A DNA stretch of 64,000 bases, taken from the NCBI RefSeq assembly GCF_001577305.1, contig NZ_CP014518.1, positions 682,001-746,000 on the forward strand, given 5' to 3'. This document shows positions 8,501-17,767 of this stretch, one piece after another (positions within the stretch are counted from its first letter, which is position 1; each line of letters opens with the position of its first letter). This DNA is from Sinomonas atrocyanea. Lineage in GTDB: Bacteria > Actinomycetota > Actinomycetes > Actinomycetales > Micrococcaceae. Position numbers and translations under genes: made by a program. The notes below the pieces were generated by a model. The model was not told where the DNA came from and did no database searches. It saw only the letters and a list, made by a program, of their open reading frames with translations.

Positions 8501-9145
8501 ATGACGTCAGCGGGGAACGAGCACACGGACGGGATGGGACCGGCCCACGCGGAGGAGCCAGTCGAGGGGACCGCCATCGACGGCGACGCCGCCACGGAAG
8601 CCGGCCACGCGGCGTCGTCCGCGCAGCAGCCGAGGCGGGCGAGCCTGCAGGAGCTCGTGGACGAACCGGCGAAGGTCATGCGGATCGGCACGATGATCCG
8701 CCAGCTCCTCGAGGAAGTGAAGGGCGCCCCGCTCGACGAGGCCGCCCGCGAGCGCCTCGCCGAGATCCATGAGCGCTCGATCCGGGAGCTCGAGGACGGT
8801 CTCGCGCCCGAGCTCGTCGACGAGCTCCACCGCATCTCGCTGCCGTTCTCGGACGAGTCGGTGCCCTCGGAGTCCGAGCTGCGTGTGGCCCAGGCCCAGC
8901 TCGTGGGCTGGCTCGAGGGCCTCTTCCACGGCATCCAGACGGCCATCGCCGCGCAGCAGGCCGCCCACCAGCTCGCCGCGGCCCAGGTGCAGCTGCGCCA
9001 GCTCCCGCCCGGGACCATGATCGCGCCCGGCGTGGTCATCGGCCCCAACGGCGAGCCGCAGCGCGCCCAGGGCCCCGGCCAGGTGCCCGGCCAGCGCCAG
9101 GGCGTGCCCCGGGACCCGGACCACGGCCCGGGCCAGTACCTCTGA
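8501..9145 (+). CDS. bpa: bacterial proteasome activator Bpa (PafE) family protein
   Basis: A 214-residue protein. An Ala-rich disordered lead of about 45 residues is followed by the helical Bpa core (ELVDEPAKVMRIGTMIRQLL, ISLPFSDESVPSESELRVAQ) and a flexible Pro/Gly/Gln tail ending in GQYL. In mycobacterial Bpa this C-terminal hydrophobic-Tyr-X motif docks into the 20S core particle and opens its gate independently of ATP. The motif is intact here. The gene points to an actinobacterial host with a proteasome; the core genes are not in the window. Confidence 0.9.
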   Translation: MTSAGNEHTDGMGPAHAEEPVEGTAIDGDAATEAGHAASSAQQPRRASLQELVDEPAKVMRIGTMIRQLLEEVKGAPLDEAARERLAEIHERSIRELEDGLAPELVDELHRISLPFSDESVPSESELRVAQAQLVGWLEGLFHGIQTAIAAQQAAHQLAAAQVQLRQLPPGTMIAPGVVIGPNGEPQRAQGPGQVPGQRQGVPRDPDHGPGQYL

Positions 9146-9153
9146 GCGCCTCC

Positions 9154-9594
9154 GTGGGATTCATCAAGTCCGCCCTCGCCGGCCGGCGCGACGACGCCGA
9201 GCTCGGCAAGGGCCTGTGGCGCCGCGCGCACGACCGCTTCCGCAGGGGCCTCGACCGCTACCACCAGGTCCTCGAGGGGATCGACGACGAGGCGCTCTAC
9301 AGCGAGCTCGTGGTCATCGCCGACGGTCTCGCCGGGCTCCTTCCCCGGGTACGGGCCGTCTGCGTCGAGGCGCAGCGGCGCTCCCCGAGCGAGGGGCTCG
9401 ACGTCCCCGGCGACTACGCCGCCGTGCACCGGGCGCTGTCCCGCGCCGGCAACGCCCTCGCCACCACGGCCGAGGCCGCCGCGATGCTGCGCCTTGCCGT
9501 CGGCCCCGTGCCCGTGGGGGCGCTCTCGGTGCAGCGCCGCGCCACCACCGTGCTCGAGCACGTGCAGGAGGCCGAGGAGCTCATGCGCCGGTGA
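9154..9594 (+). CDS. conserved hypothetical protein downstream of bpa
   Basis: A 146-residue helical, Arg- and Leu-rich protein starting at a GTG 8 bp after the bpa stop. It begins MGFIKSALAGRRDDAELGKG and contains no transmembrane segment or recognisable catalytic motif. I do not recognise a named domain. Tight spacing suggests co-transcription with the proteasome activator. Confidence 0.6.
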   Translation: MGFIKSALAGRRDDAELGKGLWRRAHDRFRRGLDRYHQVLEGIDDEALYSELVVIADGLAGLLPRVRAVCVEAQRRSPSEGLDVPGDYAAVHRALSRAGNALATTAEAAAMLRLAVGPVPVGALSVQRRATTVLEHVQEAEELMRR

Positions 9595-9712
9595 CCGCCG
9601 GCGGGACGCCGCGGCGCCCCGGTTCTATTCCGGGGTTCGCGGTGCGCGAAGTCCCGCGGAAAATCGTGCAGAACCCCTGGCCTGGCGGCGCCGCGGTGGC
9701 AGGATGGGCAGC

Positions 9713-10567
9713 ATGACTTCTGCTGAGACCCTGACCTCCCCTGTCCTCTCCTTCCACGATGGCCGCACCATCCCCCAGCTCGGGTACGGGGTGTGGCAGG
9801 TCGAGGACGACGTCGCCGAGCGCGTGGTCGGCGAGGCGTTCCGCGTGGGCTACCGCCACATCGACACCGCCGCCATCTACGGCAACGAGGCCGGCGTGGG
9901 CCGCGCCATCGCCTCCTCGGGGCTGGACCGCGAGGACCTCTTCATCACCACGAAGCTCTGGAACGCAGACCAGGGCCGCGACAAGGTGGCCCCCGCCTTC
10001 GAGACCTCGCTGGACAAGCTCGGCCTCGACTACGTGGACCTGTACCTCATCCACTGGCTCCAGCCGAAGCGCGGCCTCTACCTCGAGACCTGGGAGGAGT
10101 TCGCGAAGCTGAAGGAGTCCGGCCGCGTCCGCTCGATCGGAGTCTCCAACTTCACGGTCGAGGCGCTCGAGGAGATCCAGCGCGAGACCGGTGTGGTCCC
10201 CGTGATCAACCAGGTCGAGACGCACCCGTACTTCCCGCAGGCCGAGCTGCGCGCCTACGAGGAGTCCAAGGGCATCCTGCACGAGTCCTGGTCGCCGCTG
10301 GGCCAGGGCAAGGACCTCCTCAAGGACCAGGTGCTGCGCGAGATCGCCGAGAACCACGGCGTGAGCGTCCCGAACGTGGTCCTCGGATGGCACCTCGCCC
10401 TTGGCAACGTGGTGATCCCCAAGTCCGTCACGCCCGAGCGCATCGCCCAGAACTGGACCGCCGTCGCCCTCACCCTCGAGCCGGCCGAGATCGAGGCCAT
10501 CAACGGCCTCGACAAGGGCGCCGCCGGCCGCATCGGCGCCGACCCCGCCCAGGCCGACTTCGCCTGA
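9713..10567 (+). CDS. aldo/keto reductase (2,5-diketo-D-gluconate reductase-like)
   Basis: A 284-residue TIM-barrel oxidoreductase. The catalytic tetrad can be read as Asp and Tyr in HIDTAAIYGNE, Lys in FITTKLWNAD and His in YLIHWLQP; the NADPH-binding region holds GNVVIPKSVTPERI. This arrangement matches the AKR5-like group that reduces aldehydes and ketoacids. The ATG at 9713 is preferred; another in-frame ATG three codons earlier leaves no room for the AGG box. It ends just before a strong hairpin. Confidence 0.88.
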   Translation: MTSAETLTSPVLSFHDGRTIPQLGYGVWQVEDDVAERVVGEAFRVGYRHIDTAAIYGNEAGVGRAIASSGLDREDLFITTKLWNADQGRDKVAPAFETSLDKLGLDYVDLYLIHWLQPKRGLYLETWEEFAKLKESGRVRSIGVSNFTVEALEEIQRETGVVPVINQVETHPYFPQAELRAYEESKGILHESWSPLGQGKDLLKDQVLREIAENHGVSVPNVVLGWHLALGNVVIPKSVTPERIAQNWTAVALTLEPAEIEAINGLDKGAAGRIGADPAQADFA

Positions 10568-10581
10568 TCTGCGCACCAGAA

Positions 10582-10630
10582 GCACGACGCCGGTGACCCG
10601 CCTCCCCGAGGCGGGTCACCGGCGTCGTGC
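10582..10630 (+). terminator. perfect 23-bp hairpin after the aldo/keto reductase
   Basis: The arm GCACGACGCCGGTGACCCGCC plus TC (10582-10604) pairs perfectly with 10608-10630 around a CCC loop. It lies 15 bp after the stop codon at 10567, where a transcription terminator is expected, although no T-run follows. The outer 16 bp of the arm recur in a second hairpin inside the vsr gene at 26378-26424. Confidence 0.75.
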
Positions 10631-10652
10631 GGCCGGACGAATCGAGGAAGCC

Positions 10653-11099
10653 GTGGACGTCGTGGACGTCGTGGAAGAGCAGGCTGATGCGCCCGTGGGG
10701 GCCGGCGCGGACGGGGACGGGGCGTCGAGGATCGATCGCCTGCTCCTCGAGAGCCGCGCGGGACTCGAACGCGTCCATCCCGAGGATCTGGACGACGAGG
10801 TGTCGGCGGGCGCCCTGGTCGTCGACACGCGCCCGCTCGATCAGCGCGACCGCGATGGTGCGCTTCCGGGGGCGCTCGTCATCGACCGCAACGTCCTCGA
10901 ATGGCGCCTCGACCCGACCTGTCCCTTCCGCCTGCCGGTTGCTGACGACCCCACGCGGCGGATCGTGATCGTCTGCAACGAGGGCTACAGCTCGAGCCTC
11001 GCCGCCCACACCCTGCAGCGCCTCGGCCTGGCCCGCGCGACCGACCTCGTCGGCGGCTTCCAGGCATGGGCGGCGTTCCAACACCAGGCCGCACGCTGA
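10653..11099 (+). CDS. rhodanese-like domain protein
   Basis: About 148 residues with a single rhodanese fold: the CH2A-like ALVVDTRPLDQRDRDGALPG motif at about residues 54-73 and the active-site loop VIVCNEGYSSSLAA with the presumed sulfur-accepting Cys near residue 108. Such proteins move sulfane sulfur or act as sulfurtransferases. Three GTG codons follow each other in frame (10653, 10662, 10671) within a duplicated GTGGACGTC; GAGG at 10644-10647 favours the first, but the exact start is uncertain. It is followed after 21 bp by another aldo/keto reductase. Confidence 0.78.
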   Translation: MDVVDVVEEQADAPVGAGADGDGASRIDRLLLESRAGLERVHPEDLDDEVSAGALVVDTRPLDQRDRDGALPGALVIDRNVLEWRLDPTCPFRLPVADDPTRRIVIVCNEGYSSSLAAHTLQRLGLARATDLVGGFQAWAAFQHQAAR

Positions 11100-11120
11100 C
11101 CATCGAGGAGAGGCTTTCCC

Positions 11121-12020
11121 ATGAAGTACAGGCGCCTTGGCAGGACCGAGCTGACCGTATCGACGGTCGGGGTGGGGACGTGGCAGTTCGGCGGAGAGTG
11201 GGGGAAGGACTTCTCGCAGGCGGAGGCCGACGCGATCCTGGGCAGGGCCCGCGATCTGGGCATCAACCTGGTCGACACCGCCGAGTGCTACGGCGACCAC
11301 CTGTCCGAGGAACTCGTCGGAAGGGCCATTGCGCGCAACCGCGCCGACTGGGTGGTGGCCACGAAGTTCGGCCACCGCTATCACGGCCTGCACGAGCGCA
11401 CCCAGGAGTGGTCCGCCCAGGAGGTCATCGCCCAACTGGAGCGATCGCTGCGCGCCCTCGGAACCGACTACATCGATGTGTACCAGTTCCACTCCGGCGG
11501 CGACGACGTCTTCGACCAGGACGAGCTGTGGGAGGCCCTCGGCACGCAGGTCCGTGCCGGGAAGGTCCGCCACCTCGGGATTTCCATCGGCAGCAACGCC
11601 AACGTGTACCAGACCGACCGCGCGGCCGAGGTCGGGGCGAGCGTGGTCCAGCTCGTGTACAGCCGCCTCGACCGGGAGCCGGAGAAGGAAGTCCTCGCCT
11701 CGTGCGAGCGGCAGGATCTCGGGGTCCTCGCCCGCGAGGCGCTGGCCGGCGGGCTGCTGTCGGGCAAGTACGCCCCGGGCACCCGGTTCACCGATCCCGC
11801 CGATACCCGGTCCCGCAGGCCCGACGGTCGGACCCAGGAGCGGCTTTCGGAGGTCCAGCGGATTGCCGAGGAGGAGGTGCCGCCGGGTACGGACATGGCC
11901 GCCTGGGCCCTTGCCTGGTGCCTGCGCCAGCCGTCCGTCGCCGCCGTCATCCCGGGCTGCAAGTCGGTCGCGCAGCTGGACTCCAACGCCGCCGCTGCCG
12001 AGCTCGACCTCGCCGACTAG
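11121..12020 (+). CDS. aldo/keto reductase
   Basis: A 299-residue member of the aldo/keto reductase superfamily, of the YajO/Tas-like type rather than the type encoded at 9713. It begins MKYRRLGRTELTVSTVGVGT; the tetrad residues appear as Asp/Tyr in LVDTAECYGD, Lys in VVATKFGHRY and His in DVYQFHSGG. The NADP-binding end reads AAVIPGCKSVAQL. A GAGGAGAG box precedes the ATG. Its TAG stop at 12018-12020 overlaps the TAG stop of the converging glycosyltransferase gene within a shared CTAG. Confidence 0.88.
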   Translation: MKYRRLGRTELTVSTVGVGTWQFGGEWGKDFSQAEADAILGRARDLGINLVDTAECYGDHLSEELVGRAIARNRADWVVATKFGHRYHGLHERTQEWSAQEVIAQLERSLRALGTDYIDVYQFHSGGDDVFDQDELWEALGTQVRAGKVRHLGISIGSNANVYQTDRAAEVGASVVQLVYSRLDREPEKEVLASCERQDLGVLAREALAGGLLSGKYAPGTRFTDPADTRSRRPDGRTQERLSEVQRIAEEEVPPGTDMAAWALAWCLRQPSVAAVIPGCKSVAQLDSNAAAAELDLAD

Positions 12021-14163
12021 GGCGCGGAGTGCAGGGTGGCGCCGCTGGCCGGCGCGGCGGCGGGGCCTCGGGCTGCCGGGCCCGCCGCACGCGCCGTGCA
12101 CGCCACGGCCGGAACGCCGGGGCCGAGGCTGGGCACAGCTCCGGCGGGGGTGTGGAAGAGCCAGAGGGAGAGAACGCGGTAGGCGCCCCAGTCCCCGGGG
12201 CGCACCTTGAGCGAGACGGTGGGGGGCCCGCCGAGCCCCTCCGAGGCGGAGACGACCTCCAGGACCACAGGCTCCGCGCCGGCCAGCGTGACGGTCACTT
12301 CGCCGGCTGGTGGCGGTGTCCCGGCCGGGAGGTTGACGCGCGCACCGCCGACCGAGATGTCCACCAGAGTCCCCGAGGCGCCCCCAACGGTCACCGGAGC
12401 GCAGACCATCACCCTGTGGGCGTTGCGCCGCGACGTGGCGAACTTCTCGGACCTGATCCTCGCGGCACCGAGGACGAGCAGCACGAGGGACAGCAGCAGC
12501 CAGGCCCCCGCCGTCTCCGTCGAGGCCGGGGACGCGCTCCACGGCACCAGTCCCGCCAGTCCGGCGCCGGCCCAGAGGAGGACCCCCGTGACCAGGAGCA
12601 GGAGCGCCACGATGACCGCTGGGAGCTGCCCCCTGGCCCGGCCGCCCTCAGCACCCTTGGGGTGACCTCGAATTCGAGGCTCCTGCGGGTGACGAGCCAC
12701 CAGAGGCACGCCAGGCCCACGGGGATCCGGAACACTCGCAGGGCGAACGCGGTGGGCCACTGGATCTGGCGGCGCATGAGCCGTTTCGCTCCCCACAGCC
12801 GCACCGTGAAGGCCGCGGTGAAGATGCCGGCGAAGACCAGGGGATCGGCCGTGGACGTCTGTGCGCCGGACGCGAGCGCCAGGGCGGGGACGGCGAAGGC
12901 CCCGACGGTTGCGACCCCTTCAAGCCACCAGAGGGTGCCGTTGAGGTACTCGTGGAAGTTGCGCCACGACATCCAGCGTTTCGCGGCCCACAGCTTCTCG
13001 AGGGTGAGGATCTGCATTGCGCCCAGCCCCCACCTCCGCCGCTGCAGCAGATACTGCCCGGGGGTGGCCGGCGCGAGCCCCAGCGCGAGCGTCTGATGGT
13101 GGTAGACCGTCCTCCAGCCGCGCCGGATCAGCTTCAGGGTGGTGTGCATGTCCTCGGTGATGGTCTCGGTCGCGACCCCGCCCACCTCGCGCAGCGCCTC
13201 CACCCGCAGCAGCGCCGTCGACCCGCACCAGAATGGGCCGGCCCCCGCTGCGTTGCGGGCCCGCATCTGCACGTTGAAGAAGAGGCCCTGCTCGCCCGTG
13301 ATGCCGTCGTCGTCGAAGGCCCCGCCGTTGTAGAAGGTCTGCGGCCCCTGCACGAGGGCGATCTCCGGGTCCGCGAACCACCCGAGCGTGCCGGACAGGA
13401 AGGACGGCAAGGGGACATGGTCGCAGTCCAGCACGGCGACCACATCCACTGCCTCGGCTCCCGCCGCGGCCTCGCGTTCCATGAGCCCGAGCGCGTGATT
13501 GATGTTCCCCGCCTTCGCATGGCGGTGCTCGTCGCGGCGCACGTAGCGGGCGCCGTACGCCCGGCTGAGATCGGCGGCCCATCCGCGGTCGCCGTCGTCG
13601 AGCACCCAGGTCTCGTGTGCCGGCGTGAGGGCGCAGGCGGCCGCTATGGTCGGGGCGAGGACTTCGGCCGGCTCGTTGTAGGTGGGGATGAGCACCACGA
13701 CCTTCAGGCCGAGCCCTGCCCCCTCTGTCGGCGGAGCGCTGGAATCGAGGTTCCACCAGGCCACGGTGTTCATGATCATCCCGGGCAGCGGCAGCGTCTC
13801 GAAGACCAGCAGCGCCCACGCCGCAGCTTGGTCGGCGGGCGCGGTGGGCAGGCTGAACATCACCCGCCAGAGCAGGTAGAGGACCAGCGATGTCACCGCG
13901 GCCACCCCGCCAAGATGGGCCATCCTCCGGGAGATGACGTCCTCCAGCTCGGGCGGCCCGAGGTGGGCAGCCCACGTCGCAACCCCCCGAGCACGCAGCT
14001 CGTCCAGGCCCAGACGCCGACGACGGCCCTCGGGCCTGCGGCCCGAGGGCGCTGCCCTCAGAGCAGGACTTCTCCCCACGCCGATACCCCTTTGTCCACG
14101 GATCCCGAAGAGCCACGCCATTCGCATGCTACCCATGCAGATGAAGCGGGCTGCGACGTCCAT
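12017..14163 (-). pseudogene. cellulose-synthase-like (BcsA-type) glycosyltransferase with PilZ domain, frameshifted
   Basis: The first part, 14163 to about 12660, is a membrane GT2 enzyme with DDGDRG (about residues 189-194), DCD (246-248), TED (336-338) and QRRRW (374-378): the D, DxD, TED and Q(Q/R)xRW signature of processive beta-glycan synthases. The reading then breaks at CCCCAAGGG (12654-12662); adding one base restores SLEFEVTP followed by two more membrane helices and a PilZ domain with RRNAHR and DISVGGARV, the c-di-GMP-binding RxxxR and D/NxSxxG motifs. Joined, the protein would be about 715 residues. Several Met codons near 14121-14163 make the true start uncertain. No bcsB-like partner is nearby. 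Either a real lesion or a one-base sequence error. Confidence 0.8.
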
Positions 14164-14265
14164 GCCCGACGGCGCGCGGACCGTGACCAGAAACGCCGTC
14201 TAGGCTACTTTCCAGTAGCCTATCGTGTTGTGACGGTCGTCACGTCAGCCATGGGGAGGGGCATC

Positions 14266-14466
14266 TTGGACATCAGGACCACGCGCGAACTCGCGCTCCA
14301 GATCAGCGGGATCGGCAAGATCGTGTACACCGGCTCGCGGCGCCGGCAAGGAGCGGCCGAGCCGGTGCGCGCGTCCGCCGAGCGCCCGCAGCCCGGGCTG
14401 GCCCGGTCCGCCGCCGAGGGCTGTGGGTGCGCGAGCGAGGACGCCCTCTGCCAAGGGGCGGACTGA
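14266..14466 (+). CDS. possible small protein, unknown function
   Basis: A TTG at 14266 lies 4 bp after GGGGAGGGG and opens a reading frame of about 66 residues; an ATG at 14251 is in the same frame but without a ribosome binding site. The product starts with DIRTTRELALQISGIGKIVY, is basic in the middle and ends with GCGCASEDALC. I recognise no family. It is divergent from the bcsA-like gene and converges on mnhD. Upstream are two small inverted repeats, GGCTAC-TTTC-C-AGTAGCC around 14202-14219 and GTGACG-GT-CGTCAC at 14230-14243. Confidence 0.35.
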   Translation: MDIRTTRELALQISGIGKIVYTGSRRRQGAAEPVRASAERPQPGLARSAAEGCGCASEDALCQGAD

Positions 14467-14538
14467 TCCCGCTCCGGGCAGGACACCGGGACCGCCCGCT
14501 GACCAGCACCTGACCTGCATCCTGGCCAGCGAACAGTG

Positions 14539-16356
14539 CTAGAACAGCACGATCGCGCCCGAGGCCGTGATGCCGAGCACGAGCCAGACCGTGTAGTCGC
14601 CGACCCGCCCAGAGTGCAGGCTCCGCAGGAAGCGCAGCGGCGGGTCGAGGACGGTGAAGGGACGGCGTCCCGCCGCGGGGAGGCGGTGCCGGTAGAGGTC
14701 CACGGCGGCCGCCCCGAGCGCCGCGAGGGTCGTCACGGACCCCCAGAGGATCCCCGAGGAGTCCCACCCTGAGGCGGGAACGCCCGGCGACGCACTGGCC
14801 GCGCCGCCGAGGGCGGCCGCGACGTAGCCGGCCCGGTCCATGAACTGCTGCGCTGCCCCTGAAGCGGCATCCGTGATCCCGGGCACGAAGCCGAGCAGGG
14901 CGCCGGCGCCGAGGAGCGCGGCCACCGGAAGGCTCATCGAGAGCGGGACCCGTTCCCGGCCTATGCGCACCTCGATCATCTCCTCGTCCCCGCTCATGCC
15001 CTCGGCCTCGATGCCCTCAGGCGGGGAGCCGAGCCCGAGGAAGATCCGCAAGCCCACGCGCAGCACGGCGCCGGCCGTGAGGGCGGAGACCGCGATCATG
15101 AGCGCCATCCCCCAGGACTGCCCCGCCTCGCCGAGGGCGTGCTCCGTGACGGCCTTGCCCAGGCCGGTGGCGAAGGGGGGAGCGCCGGCGAGGGCCGCCG
15201 CGGCCACCAGGAACGCACCGCCGAGCAGGGGGGCGTCCCGGCCGCGGCCCTGGAGCGTGTACTCGTCCACGCTCCCGTACCGGTCCAGGACCACGCCGCT
15301 GAGCAGGAACAGCGAGCCCTTCACGGCAGCGTGGCCGAGGACGTACACCGCGAGCCCGGCGAGCGCCGATTCCGTCGCGGAGCCGAGGGCCACGAGGAAG
15401 ACGCCCATGTGCGCGATCGTCGAGTAGGCCAGGAGCCGCTTGAGGTGCCGCTGGATGAAGCACATGAGGGTCGCGACCACGGCGGTGAGGACGCCGAGGA
15501 CCAGGAACAGCGTGCGGATCCCCTCCGCCGCCGGGGTGCCGCTGAACACCGCCCAGTACACCCGGGCCACCCCGTACAGCCCAAGTTCGACCATGACACC
15601 GGAGAAGAGGACGCACACGGGGGAGGGGGCGACGGCGTGGGCGTCGTCGAGCCAGAAGTGGAACGGTGCCAGGGCGCCCTTGACGAGGAAGCCGGTGCAC
15701 AGCAGCACGAACGCGATGGGCACGAGGATGCCGTGGTCGCCCTCGAGCTGGTGGGAGAGGGCCGCGAGGTTGAGGCTGCCGGTGTGCGCGTAGACGAGCC
15801 CCACCCCGGTCAGCGACAGATAGGCGGCAAGCGAGTTGATGATGCCGAAGTTGATGGCCCCGTGGACCGCCGAGGGGTCCTCGCTTTTGAGCCCGGTCAG
15901 CGCATAGGCCGCAACGCCCATGAGCTCGAAGAAGACGAACATCGTGAAGACGTCCCCGGCGAACGCGAATCCCGTCATGCCGGCGAGGAACAGCAGCATG
16001 AGGCCGTGGTAGTGGGAGCTGTCCGACTCGAAGTACCGCCATGAGAACACGAGGGCCGCGGCCATGAGGGCGGCGGCGAGCAGTGCCAGGCCCACCCCCA
16101 CGCCGTCGCCCACGAGGGCGATCCCCACGGTGCGCCCGTCCCGCGCTGACCAGCCCCCCATCCAGTAGACGAGCCTAGTGGAGGAGGTGCCGGCGAGCAG
16201 CACGCCGTCCACGCAGACGGCGGCGGCGGCCGCGGCGATGGCCAGGAGGTCCGCGAAGGGCCTGCGGACGTACCGCCCGACCGCCATGAGCACCCCGGCA
16301 GTGAGCACGAGCCCCACGACGAGGGCCGGCATGAGCGGCGCGAGTCCGGTCTGCAT
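14539..16356 (-). CDS. mnhD: Mrp/Mnh-type cation:proton antiporter subunit D (NuoN-like)
   Basis: A 605-residue polytopic protein of the proton-conducting complex I antiporter family. It has the conserved ELMGVAAYALTGLKSED glutamate-bearing helix, the lysine-bearing helix LVKGALAPFHFWLDDAHAVA and the RLLAYSTIAHMGV signature. The length is greater than usual for MrpD (about 500) because of a C-terminal extension. It is the last gene of the leftward antiporter operon, starting 3 bp after the stop of mnhC. It is the only large ND-type subunit present, so it should carry the ion/proton channel. Confidence 0.88.
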   Translation of the reverse strand: MQTGLAPLMPALVVGLVLTAGVLMAVGRYVRRPFADLLAIAAAAAAVCVDGVLLAGTSSTRLVYWMGGWSARDGRTVGIALVGDGVGVGLALLAAALMAAALVFSWRYFESDSSHYHGLMLLFLAGMTGFAFAGDVFTMFVFFELMGVAAYALTGLKSEDPSAVHGAINFGIINSLAAYLSLTGVGLVYAHTGSLNLAALSHQLEGDHGILVPIAFVLLCTGFLVKGALAPFHFWLDDAHAVAPSPVCVLFSGVMVELGLYGVARVYWAVFSGTPAAEGIRTLFLVLGVLTAVVATLMCFIQRHLKRLLAYSTIAHMGVFLVALGSATESALAGLAVYVLGHAAVKGSLFLLSGVVLDRYGSVDEYTLQGRGRDAPLLGGAFLVAAAALAGAPPFATGLGKAVTEHALGEAGQSWGMALMIAVSALTAGAVLRVGLRIFLGLGSPPEGIEAEGMSGDEEMIEVRIGRERVPLSMSLPVAALLGAGALLGFVPGITDAASGAAQQFMDRAGYVAAALGGAASASPGVPASGWDSSGILWGSVTTLAALGAAAVDLYRHRLPAAGRRPFTVLDPPLRFLRSLHSGRVGDYTVWLVLGITASGAIVLF

Positions 16357-16359
16357 GCC

Positions 16360-16707
16360 TCAGCCCTCCAGGGGGCCGAGGTCGTCGGGATCGATGGCGC
16401 GCCGGCGCTTGGCCATCTGGATCACCAGGGCCAGGAGCATGGAGGTCACGGCCGCGGAGACCACGATGTCGGTCAGGGTCAGCGCCTGCACGACGGGGTC
16501 GACGACGGCGGTGTCCCGGCCCACCTGCGAGCCGAAGATGGGAGCGAGGCCGCCGTTCTGGTAGCCGACTGCGATGAGCAGGATGTAGGTGGCGGACTGG
16601 GCCACGGAGAGCGAGACGACGGCGTGGACGAGGTTCCGGCTCGTGGCGATCCCGGCGATGCCGACGAGCATGACGGCGCCGGCCACGATGTAGGCGTAGA
16701 CGGTCAC
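16360..16707 (-). CDS. mnhC: Mrp/Mnh antiporter subunit C (NuoK-like)
   Basis: A 115-residue membrane protein with three hydrophobic segments. It shows the NuoK/MrpC pattern, including SRNLVHAVVSLSVAQSATYI and ALTLTDIVVSAAVTSMLLAL, equivalent to the E/D-bearing helices in complex I NuoK. The GTG at 16707 was chosen because it overlaps the upstream stop in GTGA and because the residues before it belong to the antiporter B gene in another frame. It ends with a charged cytoplasmic tail DPDDLGPLEG. Confidence 0.87.
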   Translation of the reverse strand: MTVYAYIVAGAVMLVGIAGIATSRNLVHAVVSLSVAQSATYILLIAVGYQNGGLAPIFGSQVGRDTAVVDPVVQALTLTDIVVSAAVTSMLLALVIQMAKRRRAIDPDDLGPLEG

Positions 16708-17477
16708 GCGGCTCCCTCCTCGTCCTCGTCCCGCGGACCCTTGCGGGGATCGGCGCGGATGGCGAGCGTCTGGTCGAGGAACCCCGAGAGGAGGATGACG
16801 ACGCTGCTGGCCACCGTCATCCCGACGGCGATGTTGAACAGGGGAACGGTCCCTGCGGACACGAGGTCGCCGAGCTGGCCCTGGGGGACGGCGTTGGCGA
16901 ACAGGTCTGCCCCGAGCGCCACGCCTGCGAGGCCGAGGGCGCCGAAGAGCACCACGCCTAGTGATTCCCCCTGCGCGAACCAGTCGAGCGGGCGCAGCCG
17001 TTCCAGGAGCCGGTAGTGGCCGCCGACGTAGAGCAGGTGGATGCCGGTGGCCAGGACCACCCCGCCCTGGAAGCCGCCCCCCGGGGTGATGGCGCCGTGG
17101 GCCACGACATCGGCGCCGAGCACGAGCGTGAGCGGGAAGAGGACGTAGACGACGAGGCTCGTGGACTCGAGGGTCTGGCCGCCGCTGCCCACCTCGCGCC
17201 GGCGTTCGCGGTGGACGGGGCGCAGGAGGGCCACCACGCCCGCCACGGCGCAGAAGAGGATCGTCTCCTCCCCGAACGTGTCGAAGCCCCGCTGGTCGAA
17301 GTTGATGCTCGAGACGGCGTTCGCCGTTGCATGGGCGAAGGTCGCGGCCACCGCGAGGTCCCGGTAGGGGTGGCTCGCACCGCCGAAGCCCGGCAGCGCC
17401 GCGAACGAGGCCCACAGCATCGCGCCGAGGGCCGCGAGCCCCGCAGCCAAGAGGTACACCCGGACGCGGCGGCTCAC
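16704..17477 (-). CDS. mnhB: fused MbhE-like/MnhB subunit of cation:proton antiporter
   Basis: A 257-residue protein joining two modules. The first, about residues 1-95, resembles the MbhE-type C-terminal part of MrpA (NFDQRGFDTFGEETILFCAVAG). The second, about residues 105-240, is MnhB (DVVAHGAITPGGGFQGGVVLATG, TVPLFNIAVGMTVAS). The tail is highly charged. It overlaps both neighbours by 4 bp. In canonical Mrp systems the first module is part of MrpA, so the fusion shows that the A subunit has been split here. Confidence 0.85.
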   Translation of the reverse strand: MSRRVRVYLLAAGLAALGAMLWASFAALPGFGGASHPYRDLAVAATFAHATANAVSSINFDQRGFDTFGEETILFCAVAGVVALLRPVHRERRREVGSGGQTLESTSLVVYVLFPLTLVLGADVVAHGAITPGGGFQGGVVLATGIHLLYVGGHYRLLERLRPLDWFAQGESLGVVLFGALGLAGVALGADLFANAVPQGQLGDLVSAGTVPLFNIAVGMTVASSVVILLSGFLDQTLAIRADPRKGPRDEDEEGAA

Positions 17478-17767
17478 TGCTCGTCCTGCCCGCTGCGGGA
17501 CTCGGCCTGCTCCGAGCGGATGCTCTCGACCTTCCGGATGGCGAGCACCACGATCAGGGGCACGACGGCGGTCCCGATCGCCACCTGGCTCAGGGCCACA
17601 TCCGGCGCCTGCAGCACCATGAACATCAGGGCCAGCACCAGACCGTAGGCCGAGAGCGCCACGGCCTGGCGCGACGGCCGCCGCGTGAGCACCACGACGA
17701 CTGCCCCGGCGAGCACGAGCGTGAGGCTCACGGCGAGGAGAAGGTCAGTGAGGAGCGAGTCGCTCAT
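17474..17767 (-). CDS. MbhD-like (DUF4040) antiporter/hydrogenase subunit
   Basis: Ninety-seven residues with three hydrophobic helices. The segment LMFMVLQAPDVALSQVAIGT is the MbhD/DUF4040 signature that forms part of the MrpA C-terminus in larger systems. The ATG at 17767 overlaps the stop of the upstream gene, and its own stop overlaps the next start. The C-terminal tail is charged and Ser/Glu-rich. Presence as a separate gene matches membrane-bound hydrogenase-related (Mbh) antiporter modules. Confidence 0.82.
   Translation of the reverse strand: MSDSLLTDLLLAVSLTLVLAGAVVVVLTRRPSRQAVALSAYGLVLALMFMVLQAPDVALSQVAIGTAVVPLIVVLAIRKVESIRSEQAESRSGQDEQ

Noticed and set aside
12017..12020. Shared CTAG of two converging stop codons as a regulatory site
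   Set aside because: Overlap of TAG stops on both strands necessarily gives CTAG; no further structure is present.
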